Under the pieces are notes generated by a model. It saw only the letters and a program-made list of their open reading frames with translations, was not told the origin of the DNA and made no database searches. From Faecalibacter macacae (GTDB taxonomy: Bacteria; Bacteroidota; Bacteroidia; Flavobacteriales; Weeksellaceae), in the NCBI RefSeq assembly GCF_003687725.1, contig NZ_RDOJ01000001.1:5196-69195 (forward strand): DNA of 64,000 nucleotides, given 5' to 3'. The position numbers were made by a program, and so were the translations under genes. Positions 35,824 through 45,500 of the stretch are shown here, piece after piece (within the stretch, counting starts at the first letter, position 1; each line of letters opens with the position of its first letter).

Positions 35824-35834
35824 AATTAACTTTG
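35806..35834 (+). promoter_or_regulatory. Promoter of the ohrR operon
   Basis: TTG at 35806-35808, an 18-base spacer and TAACTTTG at 35827-35834, 17 bases before the ohrR ATG. Confidence 0.75.
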
Positions 35835-35851
35835 AGATAGAAAATAAAATA

Positions 35852-36289
35852 ATGGAAGAAGCAGAATCTTTAAAATTATCAAATCAAATATGTTTTCCGA
35901 TTTATTCTTTATCAAAAGAGGTGGTTAATCAATATCGTCCTTTTTTGGATCAATTAGATCTTACCTATCCACAGTATTTAGTAATGCTTGTTTTGTGGGA
36001 AAGTGATGGTGTTACAGTTGGGAATATTGGAGATAAGTTAGCTTTAGATACAGGTACACTTACGCCTTTGTTGAAAAGATTGGAAGCAAAAGAAATGATT
36101 CATCGTAAACGTAGTGCAGAGGATGAACGTATCGTTTTAATTTCTTTATCAGAAAAAGGAAAAAACATGAAAGATTTAGCGTGTAAAATTCCAAATCAAA
36201 TGAAACAAAAATTTGATTTAACAGACGAAGAAATTTTAAGTTTAAAACAAATTATTTATAAAATATTAAATTCAAAAACATCAAAATAA
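35852..36289 (+). CDS. ohrR: OhrR-type MarR-family peroxide-sensing repressor
   Basis: A 145-residue winged-helix protein. Cys14 in 'NQICFPIYSLSKEV' matches the peroxide-sensing Cys of OhrR, and 'LDLTYPQYLVMLVLWE' and 'LALDTGTLTPLLKRLE' are the family's dimer and recognition-helix blocks. A second Cys at 111 ('LACKIPNQM') suggests the two-Cys class, which forms an intersubunit disulfide. Its stop overlaps the ohr ATG, and a perfect palindrome sits over the promoter, so autorepression and control of ohr are likely. Confidence 0.93.
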   Translation: MEEAESLKLSNQICFPIYSLSKEVVNQYRPFLDQLDLTYPQYLVMLVLWESDGVTVGNIGDKLALDTGTLTPLLKRLEAKEMIHRKRSAEDERIVLISLSEKGKNMKDLACKIPNQMKQKFDLTDEEILSLKQIIYKILNSKTSK

Positions 36290-36714
36290 TGAAAACTTTA
36301 TATACAACAGCGGTTACTGCAACTGGAGGTCGTAACGGAAAAGTAAAAAGCGAAAATGGAATTTTAGATTTAGACGTCAAAATGCCTAAAGCTTTGGGAG
36401 GAGCAAATGACGATTACGTAAATCCAGAAATGCTTTTTGCAGCTGGTTATGCAGCATGCTTTGACAGTGCATTAAATATGATAATAAAGATGACTAAAAT
36501 TGAAACAGGTGAAACATCTGTGAAGGCTGAAGTAAGTATCGGTCAATTAGAAAATAATGGATTTGGTTTATCAGTTATCTTGTCAGTTAATATTCCAAAT
36601 GTAACGATAGAAACTGCTGAAAGTTTAGTAAATAAGGCGCATGAATTTTGTCCTTACTCTAATGCAACTCGCGGAAATATAGAGGTAGAACTTCAGGTAA
36701 CAACAAATAATTAA
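36289..36714 (+). CDS. ohr: Organic hydroperoxide resistance protein
   Basis: A 141-residue Ohr of the OsmC superfamily, a thiol-dependent peroxidase for organic hydroperoxides. The two reactive Cys are in 'AAGYAACFDSAL' and 'HEFCPYSNATRGN'. The N-terminal 'YTTAVTATGGRNGKVKSENG' is typical of the group. It overlaps ohrR by one base and is followed 3 bases later by a nitroreductase gene, giving a three-gene oxidative-stress operon. Confidence 0.95.
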   Translation: MKTLYTTAVTATGGRNGKVKSENGILDLDVKMPKALGGANDDYVNPEMLFAAGYAACFDSALNMIIKMTKIETGETSVKAEVSIGQLENNGFGLSVILSVNIPNVTIETAESLVNKAHEFCPYSNATRGNIEVELQVTTNN

Positions 36715-36716
36715 TT

Positions 36717-37352
36717 ATGTCATTAATAGAAAATTTACAGTGGAGACATGCCGTAAAAGCATACAATCCAACGAAAAAAGTTAGTCAAGAAAATATTGAT
36801 AAAATAGTTGAAGCAGCTCGTTTAGCTCCAACATCTTCAGGTTTACAACCATTTAAATTATTAGTGGTAGAAAATCAAGAACTAAAAGAAAAATTAGTAA
36901 AAGGAGCTTTAAATCCTGAATGTATGCGAGATGCTTCTCATGTACTTATTTTTGCTGCTTGGGATAGATATACTGAGGAGAGAATAGATTATATCTACGA
37001 TATGACTACGGATGAACGTGGTTTGCCTCGTGGACGTTTCGGTAGCTATACAGATCAAATCAAAGGAATTTATTTGAACGAAACAGTAGAAGAAAATCAT
37101 GCACATATTGCCCGACAAGCCTACATTGCTTTAGGATTAGCTTTAGCGCAAGCTGCTGAATTAAAAATAGATTCTACTCCAGTTGAAGGATTTGATAATG
37201 CTCATATAGATGAAGTTTTAAATTTAAAAGAACATAATTTAAAAAGTGTTTTAATCATGTATGTTGGCTATGCTGATGATGAAAATGATTGGTTAAAGAA
37301 TATGAAAAAGGTTAGATTACCTAAAGAAGAATTTGTAATAGAATATAAATAA
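36717..37352 (+). CDS. NfsB-like NAD(P)H nitroreductase
   Basis: A 211-residue FMN nitroreductase: 'WRHAVKAYNPTKKVS' (FMN contact), 'AARLAPTSSGLQPFKLLVV', and 'AYIALGLALAQAAELKIDSTPVEGF' (motif of the E. coli NfsB group). It lies 3 bases after ohr, so it should be induced together with it by organic peroxides; it may reduce quinones or aldehydes formed under such stress (inference). Confidence 0.9.
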   Translation: MSLIENLQWRHAVKAYNPTKKVSQENIDKIVEAARLAPTSSGLQPFKLLVVENQELKEKLVKGALNPECMRDASHVLIFAAWDRYTEERIDYIYDMTTDERGLPRGRFGSYTDQIKGIYLNETVEENHAHIARQAYIALGLALAQAAELKIDSTPVEGFDNAHIDEVLNLKEHNLKSVLIMYVGYADDENDWLKNMKKVRLPKEEFVIEYK

Positions 37353-37383
37353 AAAAAGCGACTCAATTTTGAGTCGCTTTTTA
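37352..37383. terminator. Bidirectional terminator, AAAAGCGACTC core
   Basis: Stem AAAAAGCGACTCAA / TTGAGTCGCTTTTT. Overlaps the stop codon of the convergent EamA gene. Shares its core with the hairpin at 38311. Confidence 0.87.
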
Positions 37384-38292
37384 CTTTGAAATTATTTTTT
37401 TATTTCGGAATAATTCCGGGTTGTAATTTGTTACAAATACACCTGTGATAATTAAACATGCAGCAATAATAAATTTGGCTGTAATTGTTTCATCTAATAT
37501 CAACCAACCTAATAAAATTGCAATAATAGTGTTGATATAAGAAAGAATAGAAACCTGTACTGGCGATATTTTGCTTAAGGCATAATGGAACGCATAAAAA
37601 GTTATTACTGATCCAAAAATGGCTAAATACAGCATTGAAAGTAAGCTTTTAGTACTCCAATTTTCAAAATTGTATTCTTTACTAAAAATAAAAGCAAGTA
37701 TGATTTGTACAATTCCGGCAAACATAAACTGGTAAAATAAATTTAGAGTAATATTTTCTGTGTTGATTTTAATCTTTTTAGAAAATAAAGTTCCAGAAGC
37801 AAAACCACAAATAGCGCAAAACATTAGGATGATTCCTGATCTATATTCTGGATTAGCTAAATCTTGTATTCCGTCCCAAAAAATAAATAATATTCCACTA
37901 AAACACATTAAAATTCCGATTAGTCCTTTAATCGTAAATTTTTGTAAACCGATAATTAATGAACCTATAAAAACTAAAATTGGCGTACTAGCACTAATTA
38001 AAGATGCTAAACTACTGGTTAAATTTTCTTCAGCAAATGTTGTCATGCCATTTGCAAAAATTAACATCAAAGTTGCAATGATAATTTGTGATGAAAAGTT
38101 TTTCCATCCAATCCATTTTAATTCTTTTCTAAAAAGTAAAATTATAAGCATAATGATTCCTGCAATGAATTGTCTAATTCCCGCAACAAACCAACCAGGG
38201 ATTGTTTCTACTGCAACCCTAATACCTAAAAATGTAGTTCCCCACACGATTGCAACTAAAATAACTGCAATTAAAAGTTTTATATCTTTCAA
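37381..38292 (-). CDS. EamA-family (DMT) transporter
   Basis: A 303-residue inner-membrane protein with ten hydrophobic helices in two EamA repeats (about residues 5-140 and 155-290). 'AIVWGTTFLGIRVAVETIPGWFVAGIRQF' and 'PVQVSILSYINTIIAILLGWLILDE' are the characteristic ends of the repeats. It probably exports a metabolite such as an amino acid; the substrate is not visible. Terminators with the same core flank it on both sides. Confidence 0.9.
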   Translation of the reverse strand: MKDIKLLIAVILVAIVWGTTFLGIRVAVETIPGWFVAGIRQFIAGIIMLIILLFRKELKWIGWKNFSSQIIIATLMLIFANGMTTFAEENLTSSLASLISASTPILVFIGSLIIGLQKFTIKGLIGILMCFSGILFIFWDGIQDLANPEYRSGIILMFCAICGFASGTLFSKKIKINTENITLNLFYQFMFAGIVQIILAFIFSKEYNFENWSTKSLLSMLYLAIFGSVITFYAFHYALSKISPVQVSILSYINTIIAILLGWLILDETITAKFIIAACLIITGVFVTNYNPELFRNKKIISK

Positions 38293-38310
38293 GATGATTA
38301 ATATTTGCGT

Positions 38311-38341
38311 AAAAAAAGCGACTCTTTGGAGTCGCTTTTTA
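38311..38341 (-). terminator. Terminator past the EamA start, upstream of the alaS stop
   Basis: Stem AAAAAGCGACTC / GAGTCGCTTTTT with a TTTG loop, directly downstream of alaS on the minus strand. Confidence 0.85.
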
Positions 38342-38359
38342 TATTATTTAGATGTGAAA

Positions 38360-40969
38360 TTATTTGATAAATTCAACAGCTTGTTTTAATGCAGCTTCAA
38401 TACCAGAAGCATTTTTACCGCCAGCTGTTGCTAAGAAAGGTTGACCACCTCCGCCACCGTTGATGTGCTTCGCGATTTCTTTAACAATATTTCCTGCGTG
38501 TAAGCTTCTCTCAGCTACTAAGTTTTTAGCGATAGAAATTGTAATAGATGGTTTTACAGCATCATTAGTAGCAACAACTACAAATGCATTTTCCATATCA
38601 TTTGTTAAATCAATAGCATTTTGTTTTGCTGCATTTGTATCTAAATTCGTTTTAATCGCTAAGAAATTAATTCCGTTAATTTCTTTTACGGCTGCTTTCC
38701 AAGTTGCTTTTTCAGCAGCTGCTTGTTGCGCAACGAATTTTTCTACTTGTTTCTTTAATGCTGCGTTTTCATCTAATAAAGATTGAACTGCTTTTAATGC
38801 ATCGTTTTTAGTTTTTAATGCAACTAAAACTTCATTGTAATTTGTTTCAGCTTCTTTTAAAGCATTGATAGCAGTATCAGCAGTAATTGCTTCGATACGA
38901 CGAATTCCAGCAGCAGTCGAAGATTCAGATAAAATCTTGAATAAACGAATATCAGCTGTATTGTTTACGTGTGTACCACCACATAATTCAACAGAAGTTC
39001 CAAAACGTACAATACGCACTTTATCACCGTATTTTTCACCGAATAAAGCCATTGCACCTTCAGCTAAAGCTTCTTCCATTGTAGCTTCTCTCTTTTCAAT
39101 AAAAGGTAAAGCCGCTACAATTTTTTCGTTTACTTTTTGCTCAACGATTGCAATTTCTTCTTCTGTCATTTTAGCAAAGTGAGAGAAGTCAAATCGTAAA
39201 TAATCATCACCAACATAAGAACCTTTTTGTTCTACGTGTGTTCCTAATACCTCACGTAAAGCTTCGTGCATTAAGTGTGTAGCTGAGTGATTTTTAGTTG
39301 TCGCATTACGTTTAGCAACATCAACTTTTGCTTGGAAAGTTCCTTCGATGTTTTCTGGTAAAGTTTCTACGAAGTGAATAATTAAGTTATTCTCTTTCTT
39401 TGTATCAACTACTTCAATTGTTTCGTTTGGAGAAACAATCACACCTTGGTCACCAATTTGTCCTCCAGATTCTGCATAGAACGGAGTTTGGTTGAAAACT
39501 AATTGGTAGAATTCTCCTTTCTTATTTTTTACTTTACGGTAACGTGTAACTTTTACTTCAGCTTCAGTGTTATCGTAAGCGATAGATGTTTCGTTTCCAG
39601 ATCCTTCTAAAACAACCCAGTCATCAGTAATTAATGCCGTAGCTTTTTTAGAACGTTCTTTTTGTTTTGCCATTTCAGATTCGAAACCAGCTTCATCAAT
39701 TGTGAATCCGTGATCTTCTGCAACAATACGAGATAAATCTGCAGGGAAACCGTAAGTATCGTATAATTCAAAAACAACATCACCAGGAACAACTTTAGAA
39801 TCTCCTAATTGCTCGATGATTTGGTTTAAACGATTTAATCCTTGCTCGATAGTTCTTAAGAAAGAAGCTTCTTCTTCTCGAATTACACCTGTAACAATCG
39901 TTTCCTGTTTTACTAATTCTGGGAAGAAATCTCCCATTTCAGCTTTTAAGATTGGGTATAATTGGTAAATAAAAGGCTCGTTTAATCCTAAGAAACGGTA
40001 TCCGTAAGAAATAGCACGACGTAAAATACGACGAATTACATATCCAGCTCCTGTGTTAGATGGTAATTGTCCATCAGCAATAGCAAATGCTACTGCGCGT
40101 AAGTGGTCAACTACAACACGAATTGCAATATCTGTTTTTTCAGCAGCACCATATTTAACACCAGAAATTTCCTCTAACTTTTGAATAGTTGGTTGGAAAA
40201 CGTCTGTGTCGTAGTTAGATGTTTTTCCTTGTAAAACCATAGCTAAACGCTCGAATCCCATACCAGTATCGATGTGTTTTGCTGGTAATTGCTCTAAAGA
40301 ACCATCAGCTTTACGTTGGAATTGCATGAATACTAAATTCCAAATTTCAATAACTTGTGGGTGATCCATATTAACTAATGATTTACCATCAACAGCTAAA
40401 CGATCAGCCTCTGGACGGATATCAACATGGATTTCAGAACATGGTCCACATGGTCCGATATCTCCCATTTCCCAGAAGTTATCTTTTTTATTTCCGTATA
40501 AAATACGATCCTCAGCAATATGTTTTTTCCATAAGTCTAAAGCTTCTTGGTCCAATTCTGTTCCATCTTCTTTATCTCCTTCAAAAACCGTAACATAAAT
40601 TTGATCCTTAGAAATCCCGTATACTCCTGTTAAAAGCTCCCAAGCCCAAGCGATTGCTTCTTCTTTAAAGTAATCACCAAAAGACCAGTTTCCTAACATT
40701 TCAAACATCGTGTGGTGGTAAGTATCCTTTCCTACATCATCTAAATCGTTATGCTTACCTGAAACACGAAGACATTTTTGAGTATCTGTGATACGGTTGT
40801 TCTTTGGAATACCATTACCTAAAAAGAATTCTTTGAACTGGGCCATTCCTGAATTATTGAACATTAAAGTTGGATCATCTTTAAGTACAATTGGAGCAGA
40901 ATCAACGATTAAATGCCCGTTTTTTTCAAAAAAACCAAGAAATTCTTTTCTTATATCTTTGGATTTCAT
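38360..40969 (-). CDS. alaS: Alanyl-tRNA synthetase
   Basis: An 869-residue class II synthetase of normal length. The catalytic core starts with '[25 protein letters not shown]'; '[13 protein letters not shown]' is motif 3. The editing domain has '[13 protein letters not shown]' and '[12 protein letters not shown]' (zinc ligands). The C-terminal C-Ala/DHHA1 domain ends in a glycine stretch '[15 protein letters not shown]'. It charges tRNA-Ala and edits mischarged Ser/Gly. Divergent from the M23 gene. Confidence 0.98.
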   Translation of the reverse strand: MKSKDIRKEFLGFFEKNGHLIVDSAPIVLKDDPTLMFNNSGMAQFKEFFLGNGIPKNNRITDTQKCLRVSGKHNDLDDVGKDTYHHTMFEMLGNWSFGDYFKEEAIAWAWELLTGVYGISKDQIYVTVFEGDKEDGTELDQEALDLWKKHIAEDRILYGNKKDNFWEMGDIGPCGPCSEIHVDIRPEADRLAVDGKSLVNMDHPQVIEIWNLVFMQFQRKADGSLEQLPAKHIDTGMGFERLAMVLQGKTSNYDTDVFQPTIQKLEEISGVKYGAAEKTDIAIRVVVDHLRAVAFAIADGQLPSNTGAGYVIRRILRRAISYGYRFLGLNEPFIYQLYPILKAEMGDFFPELVKQETIVTGVIREEEASFLRTIEQGLNRLNQIIEQLGDSKVVPGDVVFELYDTYGFPADLSRIVAEDHGFTIDEAGFESEMAKQKERSKKATALITDDWVVLEGSGNETSIAYDNTEAEVKVTRYRKVKNKKGEFYQLVFNQTPFYAESGGQIGDQGVIVSPNETIEVVDTKKENNLIIHFVETLPENIEGTFQAKVDVAKRNATTKNHSATHLMHEALREVLGTHVEQKGSYVGDDYLRFDFSHFAKMTEEEIAIVEQKVNEKIVAALPFIEKREATMEEALAEGAMALFGEKYGDKVRIVRFGTSVELCGGTHVNNTADIRLFKILSESSTAAGIRRIEAITADTAINALKEAETNYNEVLVALKTKNDALKAVQSLLDENAALKKQVEKFVAQQAAAEKATWKAAVKEINGINFLAIKTNLDTNAAKQNAIDLTNDMENAFVVVATNDAVKPSITISIAKNLVAERSLHAGNIVKEIAKHINGGGGGQPFLATAGGKNASGIEAALKQAVEFIK

Positions 40970-41067
40970 TTAATTATAATATTTTTATATTTTGATTAAC
41001 ACGATTGCTCGTACAATATTCTTTACTTTGCAAACGTTTTACAAAGATATAAAAAGGTTTGGTTAGA

Positions 41068-42018
41068 ATGGAAAATAATAACTATAAGTATAAATCATCG
41101 AATGTTTTAAAGGATTGGTCAATTAAAAGATTGAAAAATATTCCTAAAACATTTTACTATGGATTTGCTTTTTTATGCATTGCAACTATAAGTGCCGGAA
41201 TGGTTGGATACAATTTTAATGATTCAGAATTTGCATTAACTGCAAATAAATATAAGAATAGTGAAAGCAAATTACTTGCCGAACTTCAAAAAGCACAAAA
41301 AGAAAATAGCGAATTAAACGAAAAGTTTAAAGAAGTTGAGGTTGCATTAACAGAATTAGAAGAAAAAGACAGAAATATTTATCGTACAATTTATGATTTA
41401 AAAGTTGATGAAGATATTGATTCTATTAATAAAGTAATTAACGAATATTCTGCAGAAGATATTGATATTTTATTATCAAAAATTGAAGAGGAGAAAAAAT
41501 CATTAGACGAAGTTTTAAGAAAAGCAGGTGGGAAAGATAAAGATTTAACATCTTTACCAGTAATTAAACCTGTTGCTGATAAATATTTAAACAGAGTAGC
41601 TTCAGGATTTGGATCACGTTTTCACCCAATTCTTAAAGTAAATAAGATGCATAACGGGTTAGATTTTGCAGCAGCAACAGGAACTCCAATTTATGCAACA
41701 GGTGATGGAAAAGTTAAAATGGCAGGATTCAATTCTGGATACGGAAATGTAGTTGTAATTCGTCACGGAAATGGTTTCGAAACTTTATACGCACACATGA
41801 GCCGTATTAAAACAAGAAATGGACAATCAATTAAACGTGGTGATGTAATTGGGTATGTAGGTTCAACAGGTCTATCAACAGGTCCACACTTACATTACGA
41901 AATCCATAAAGACGGAAAACCAGTTGATCCAATTATGTACTTTTATGATGATGTAGATCCAGATGATTTCATCAAGATTTATCAAAATGCAAAGAAAAGT
42001 ACACTTTCATTAGATTAA
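41068..42018 (+). CDS. M23-family (LytM) metallopeptidase, membrane-anchored
   Basis: A 316-residue protein with one transmembrane helix (about residues 33-52) and a coiled coil (about 65-150), then a LytM domain with 'MHNGLDFAAATGTPIYATGDG' (first His/Asp zinc ligands, near residue 195) and 'STGPHLHYEIHKDG' (HLH). It should cut peptidoglycan cross-links or activate an amidase in the periplasm. A TTG at 41059 opens the frame; the ATG at 41068 is a better start. Monocistronic. Confidence 0.92.
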   Translation: MENNNYKYKSSNVLKDWSIKRLKNIPKTFYYGFAFLCIATISAGMVGYNFNDSEFALTANKYKNSESKLLAELQKAQKENSELNEKFKEVEVALTELEEKDRNIYRTIYDLKVDEDIDSINKVINEYSAEDIDILLSKIEEEKKSLDEVLRKAGGKDKDLTSLPVIKPVADKYLNRVASGFGSRFHPILKVNKMHNGLDFAAATGTPIYATGDGKVKMAGFNSGYGNVVVIRHGNGFETLYAHMSRIKTRNGQSIKRGDVIGYVGSTGLSTGPHLHYEIHKDGKPVDPIMYFYDDVDPDDFIKIYQNAKKSTLSLD

Positions 42019-42033
42019 GAAAAATAGAGATAA

Positions 42034-42070
42034 AAAAAAATGCAAATAACTTAGTTACTTGCATTTTTTT
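42034..42070 (+). terminator. Terminator of the M23 gene
   Basis: Stem AAAAAAATGCAAATAAC / GTTACTTGCATTTTTTT with one mismatch. Confidence 0.83.
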
Positions 42071-42092
42071 TATTTTAAGTAATTGGTTTTGT

Positions 42093-42122
42093 TTGGTCTG
42101 ATGATAATTTTTGTTATTTTTG
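42093..42122 (+). promoter_or_regulatory. Promoter of the MerR-family gene
   Basis: TTG at 42093-42095, a 19-base spacer and TATTTTTG at 42115-42122. The ATG is at 42130, so the 5' leader would be only a couple of bases. Confidence 0.72.
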
Positions 42123-42129
42123 GATTAAC

Positions 42130-42486
42130 ATGAATATCGAATTACCAGATAAACTTTATTACTCCATAGGTGAGGTTGCAAAAGCGTTTAACGTAAATGC
42201 ATCCTTAATTCGTTTTTGGGAAAAAGAATTTGAAATTATACAACCCAAGAAAAATAAAAAAGGTAATCGCTTATTTACTCCTAAAGACATCGAAAGTTTT
42301 AAAACGATTTATTATTTAGTAAAAGTAAAAGGGCATACATTAGAAGGTGCTAAGCAATCTTTGACTAAAAAACCATCAAAATTAGAAGAAATAGATGTTG
42401 TCACACGATTAGAGAATATCAAACAAGAACTCTTAAATTTAAAAATGAGTTTTGATGAAATAGAAGATAAGGACGAACGAAAATAG
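42130..42486 (+). CDS. Short MerR-family transcriptional regulator
   Basis: A 118-residue regulator with a MerR-type winged helix: 'YYSIGEVAKAFNVNASLIRFWEKEF' (helix-turn-helix, residues 10-35), the wing 'NRLFTPKDIESFKTIYYLVKVKGHTLEGAK' (46-75), then a short coiled coil for dimer formation. It has no effector domain and no Cys cluster, so the signal is unknown. Such short MerR proteins sit next to LytM genes in other flavobacteria, as I recall, as it does here. Confidence 0.9.
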   Translation: MNIELPDKLYYSIGEVAKAFNVNASLIRFWEKEFEIIQPKKNKKGNRLFTPKDIESFKTIYYLVKVKGHTLEGAKQSLTKKPSKLEEIDVVTRLENIKQELLNLKMSFDEIEDKDERK

Positions 42487-42499
42487 TTCGTCTTTTTTT
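42472..42499 (+). terminator. Terminator overlapping the merR stop
   Basis: Stem GACGAAC / GTTCGTC followed by seven Ts; its 5' arm encodes the last residues of the regulator. Confidence 0.8.
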
Positions 42500-42595
42500 A
42501 TGATTCAAGTTTTCTTCTTAACTTTTGATAACAAAATCTTGCCATAAGATTTCGTAACTTTGAAAACTTAATTTATTTAGAAGCCAAAATCGTCC

Positions 42596-45500
42596 ATGTA
42601 TTTAATATTCGATACCGAAACAACCGGTTTACCTAAAGATTGGAATGCGCCAATTACAGATGTAGACAACTGGCCACGCTGTATACAAATTGCTTGGCAG
42701 CTACACGATGAAATGGGAAATTTAGTAGAACATCAGGATTATTTAGTAAAACCTGATGGCTTTGATATTCCTTATGATTCGGAACGTATTCACGGTATTT
42801 CTACCGATTTAGCAACCGAAAAAGGAGTTCCTTTAAAACAGGTTTTAGACTTATTTTATGAAGCTTTAGGAAAGGCTAAATTTATCGTTGGACAAAATCT
42901 TGGTTTCGATATCAAGATTATGGGAGCTGAATTTTATCGTATGAAATATGCGAATAATTTAGCTGAAATGTCTGTTTTAGATACATGTACCGAAGTTACT
43001 GCCGAATTGTTAAAATTACCTGGTGGTCGTGGTGGTCGTTATAAATTACCAACATTAACAGAATTACACCAATATTTATTTGGTGTTCCGTTCGGAGAAG
43101 CCCACAACGCAACTGCCGATGTGGAAGCAACTACGCGTTGTTTTTTCGAATTAATTCGTAAAGAAATCTTCACTAAAAAAGAGTTACAAGTAGAGGACGA
43201 CTATTTTGTACGCTTTGCTGAAGCAAATCCAACGAATATACAACCGGTTGGTCTTAACCATATCAATCTTAAAAAAGCGTCGGAAGAAATTGCGAAGCTA
43301 AAGGCGAAAAATGAGCCGAAGATTGATGTTCCTGAAATTTCTGATGAGGTTAAAACGCAGTTTGCTCAAGCTAAATTTGCGCATTTACATAATCACTCAC
43401 AGTTTTCTATTCTTCAATCTACAATTTCTGTTGATGCTTTAGTGGCTGCAGCTGCTAAGGATAAAATGCCTGCAGTAGCAATTACGGATCATGGAAATAT
43501 GATGGCTGCTTTCCATTTTAATGCGGCAGTTCAAAATCATAACAAAGAAGCAAAAGCTAAGAATGAAGAGTTAATCGCTGAAGGAAAAGAACCAACAGAA
43601 CAAATAATTAAACCGATTATTGGATCTGAATTTTTTGTGTGTGAAGATCATACCAATAAATCTCAGAAAGATAATGGGTATCAAATTGTTTTATTAGCAA
43701 AAAATAAAAACGGTTATCAAAATTTAGTAAAATTAGCTTCTATTGCCTACACAGATGGTTTCTACTACGTGCCGCGTATTGATAAAAAGTTAATTGAACA
43801 GTACAAAGAAGATATTCTTGTTTTATCTGGAAACTTACAAGGTGAGGTTCCGAATAAAATTTTAAATCTTGGTGAACGTCAGGCCGAAGAAGCTTTAATT
43901 TGGTGGAAAGAACAATTTGGTGACGATTTTTATATCGAAATGATGCGTCACAATCAAGAGGACGAAAATCGTGTCAACCAAACTTTATTAACTTTAGCTC
44001 GTAAGCACGAAGTTAAATTAATTGCTACAAATAATACTTATTATATAAGTCAAGACGATTCCAATGCACACGATATTTTATTATGTGTTCGTGATGCAGA
44101 AAAACAGGCAACTCCAATTGGTCGTGGTCGTGGATTCCGTTTTGGTTTACCAAATCAAGAATATTATTTCAAGTCTCAGGATCAGATGAAACAATTGTTT
44201 CAGGATGTTCCAGATTCGATTATAAATATTCAAGAAGTTGTTGATAAGATAGAAGAATACACTTTATATCGAGATGTATTACTTCCAAAATTCGATATTC
44301 CCGATGAATTTCAATCGCCAGAAGATGAAATTGATGGTGGAAAAAGAGGAGAAAATGCTTATTTACGTCACCTAACTTACGAAGGTGCGAAAAAGCGTTA
44401 TCCAGAAATTACAGATGATATTCGAGAGCGATTAGATTTCGAGTTGTTAACAATTGAGAAAACGGGTTATCCTGGTTATTTCTTAATTGTACAAGATTTT
44501 ATCGCAGCGGCAAGAAAAATGGGCGTTTCTGTTGGTCCAGGTCGTGGTTCGGCGGCGGGTTCTGCAGTAGCTTATTGTTTATGGATTACCAATTTAGATC
44601 CTATTCAGTACGATTTACTTTTTGAGCGTTTCTTAAATCCTGACCGTGTATCCATGCCCGATATCGATATCGATTTTGATGATGAAGGTAGATCATTGGT
44701 AATGGATTATGTAATTGATAAATACGGAGCAAGCCAAGTAGCTCAGATTATTACCTATGGAACAATGGCAGCTAAATCTTCCATAAAAGATACAGCTCGT
44801 GTATTAGATTTACCATTGTATGAATCAGAACGTGTCGCGAAACTTATTCCGAATATGAAGTTGGCTAAAATTTTCAAATTAGATGATAAAGCCTTAAAAG
44901 ATTCTTTACGTTCGGAAGAATTAGAAGCAGTTAATGAATTGAAACGTCTTTCGGATGGAACAGATTTAATTGCAGAAACAATTCAGCAAGCAAAAATTTT
45001 AGAAGGTTCGGTTCGTAATACAGGTATTCACGCCTGTGGGGTGATTATCACACCTGATGATATCACGAATTATGTACCAGTTACAACCGCAAAAGATTCA
45101 GATTTATACGTTACCCAATTTGATAACTCGGTTGCAGAAAGTGCCGGATTATTAAAGATGGACTTCTTAGGATTAAAGACTTTAACTTTAATCAAGGATA
45201 CAATTAAATTAGTTAAAATGCGTCATAACATCGAAATTGATCCAGATACAATTCCGATTGATGATGCTAAAACATATGAGCTTTTCCAGCGTGGTGAAAC
45301 GATTGGAGTTTTTCAATACGAATCTCCTGGAATGCAAAAATACATGCGCGATTTAAAACCGACAGTTTTTGCCGATTTAATAGCCATGAATGCCCTGTAT
45401 CGTCCAGGTCCGTTAGAATATATTCCGTCATTCGTTCGTCGTAAAAATGGGGAAGAACCTATTAAATACGATTTAGATGCGTGTGAAGAATATTTAGGAG

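Noticed and set aside
37760-38389. 209-codon open frame opposite the EamA gene
   Set aside because: It is antisense to a well-supported membrane protein and shows no domain; a by-product of AT-rich codon use.
38865-39182. Open frames opposite alaS, dnaE and ahcY
   Set aside because: Ser/Ile/Ala-rich translations opposite strongly conserved genes with no recognisable domain.
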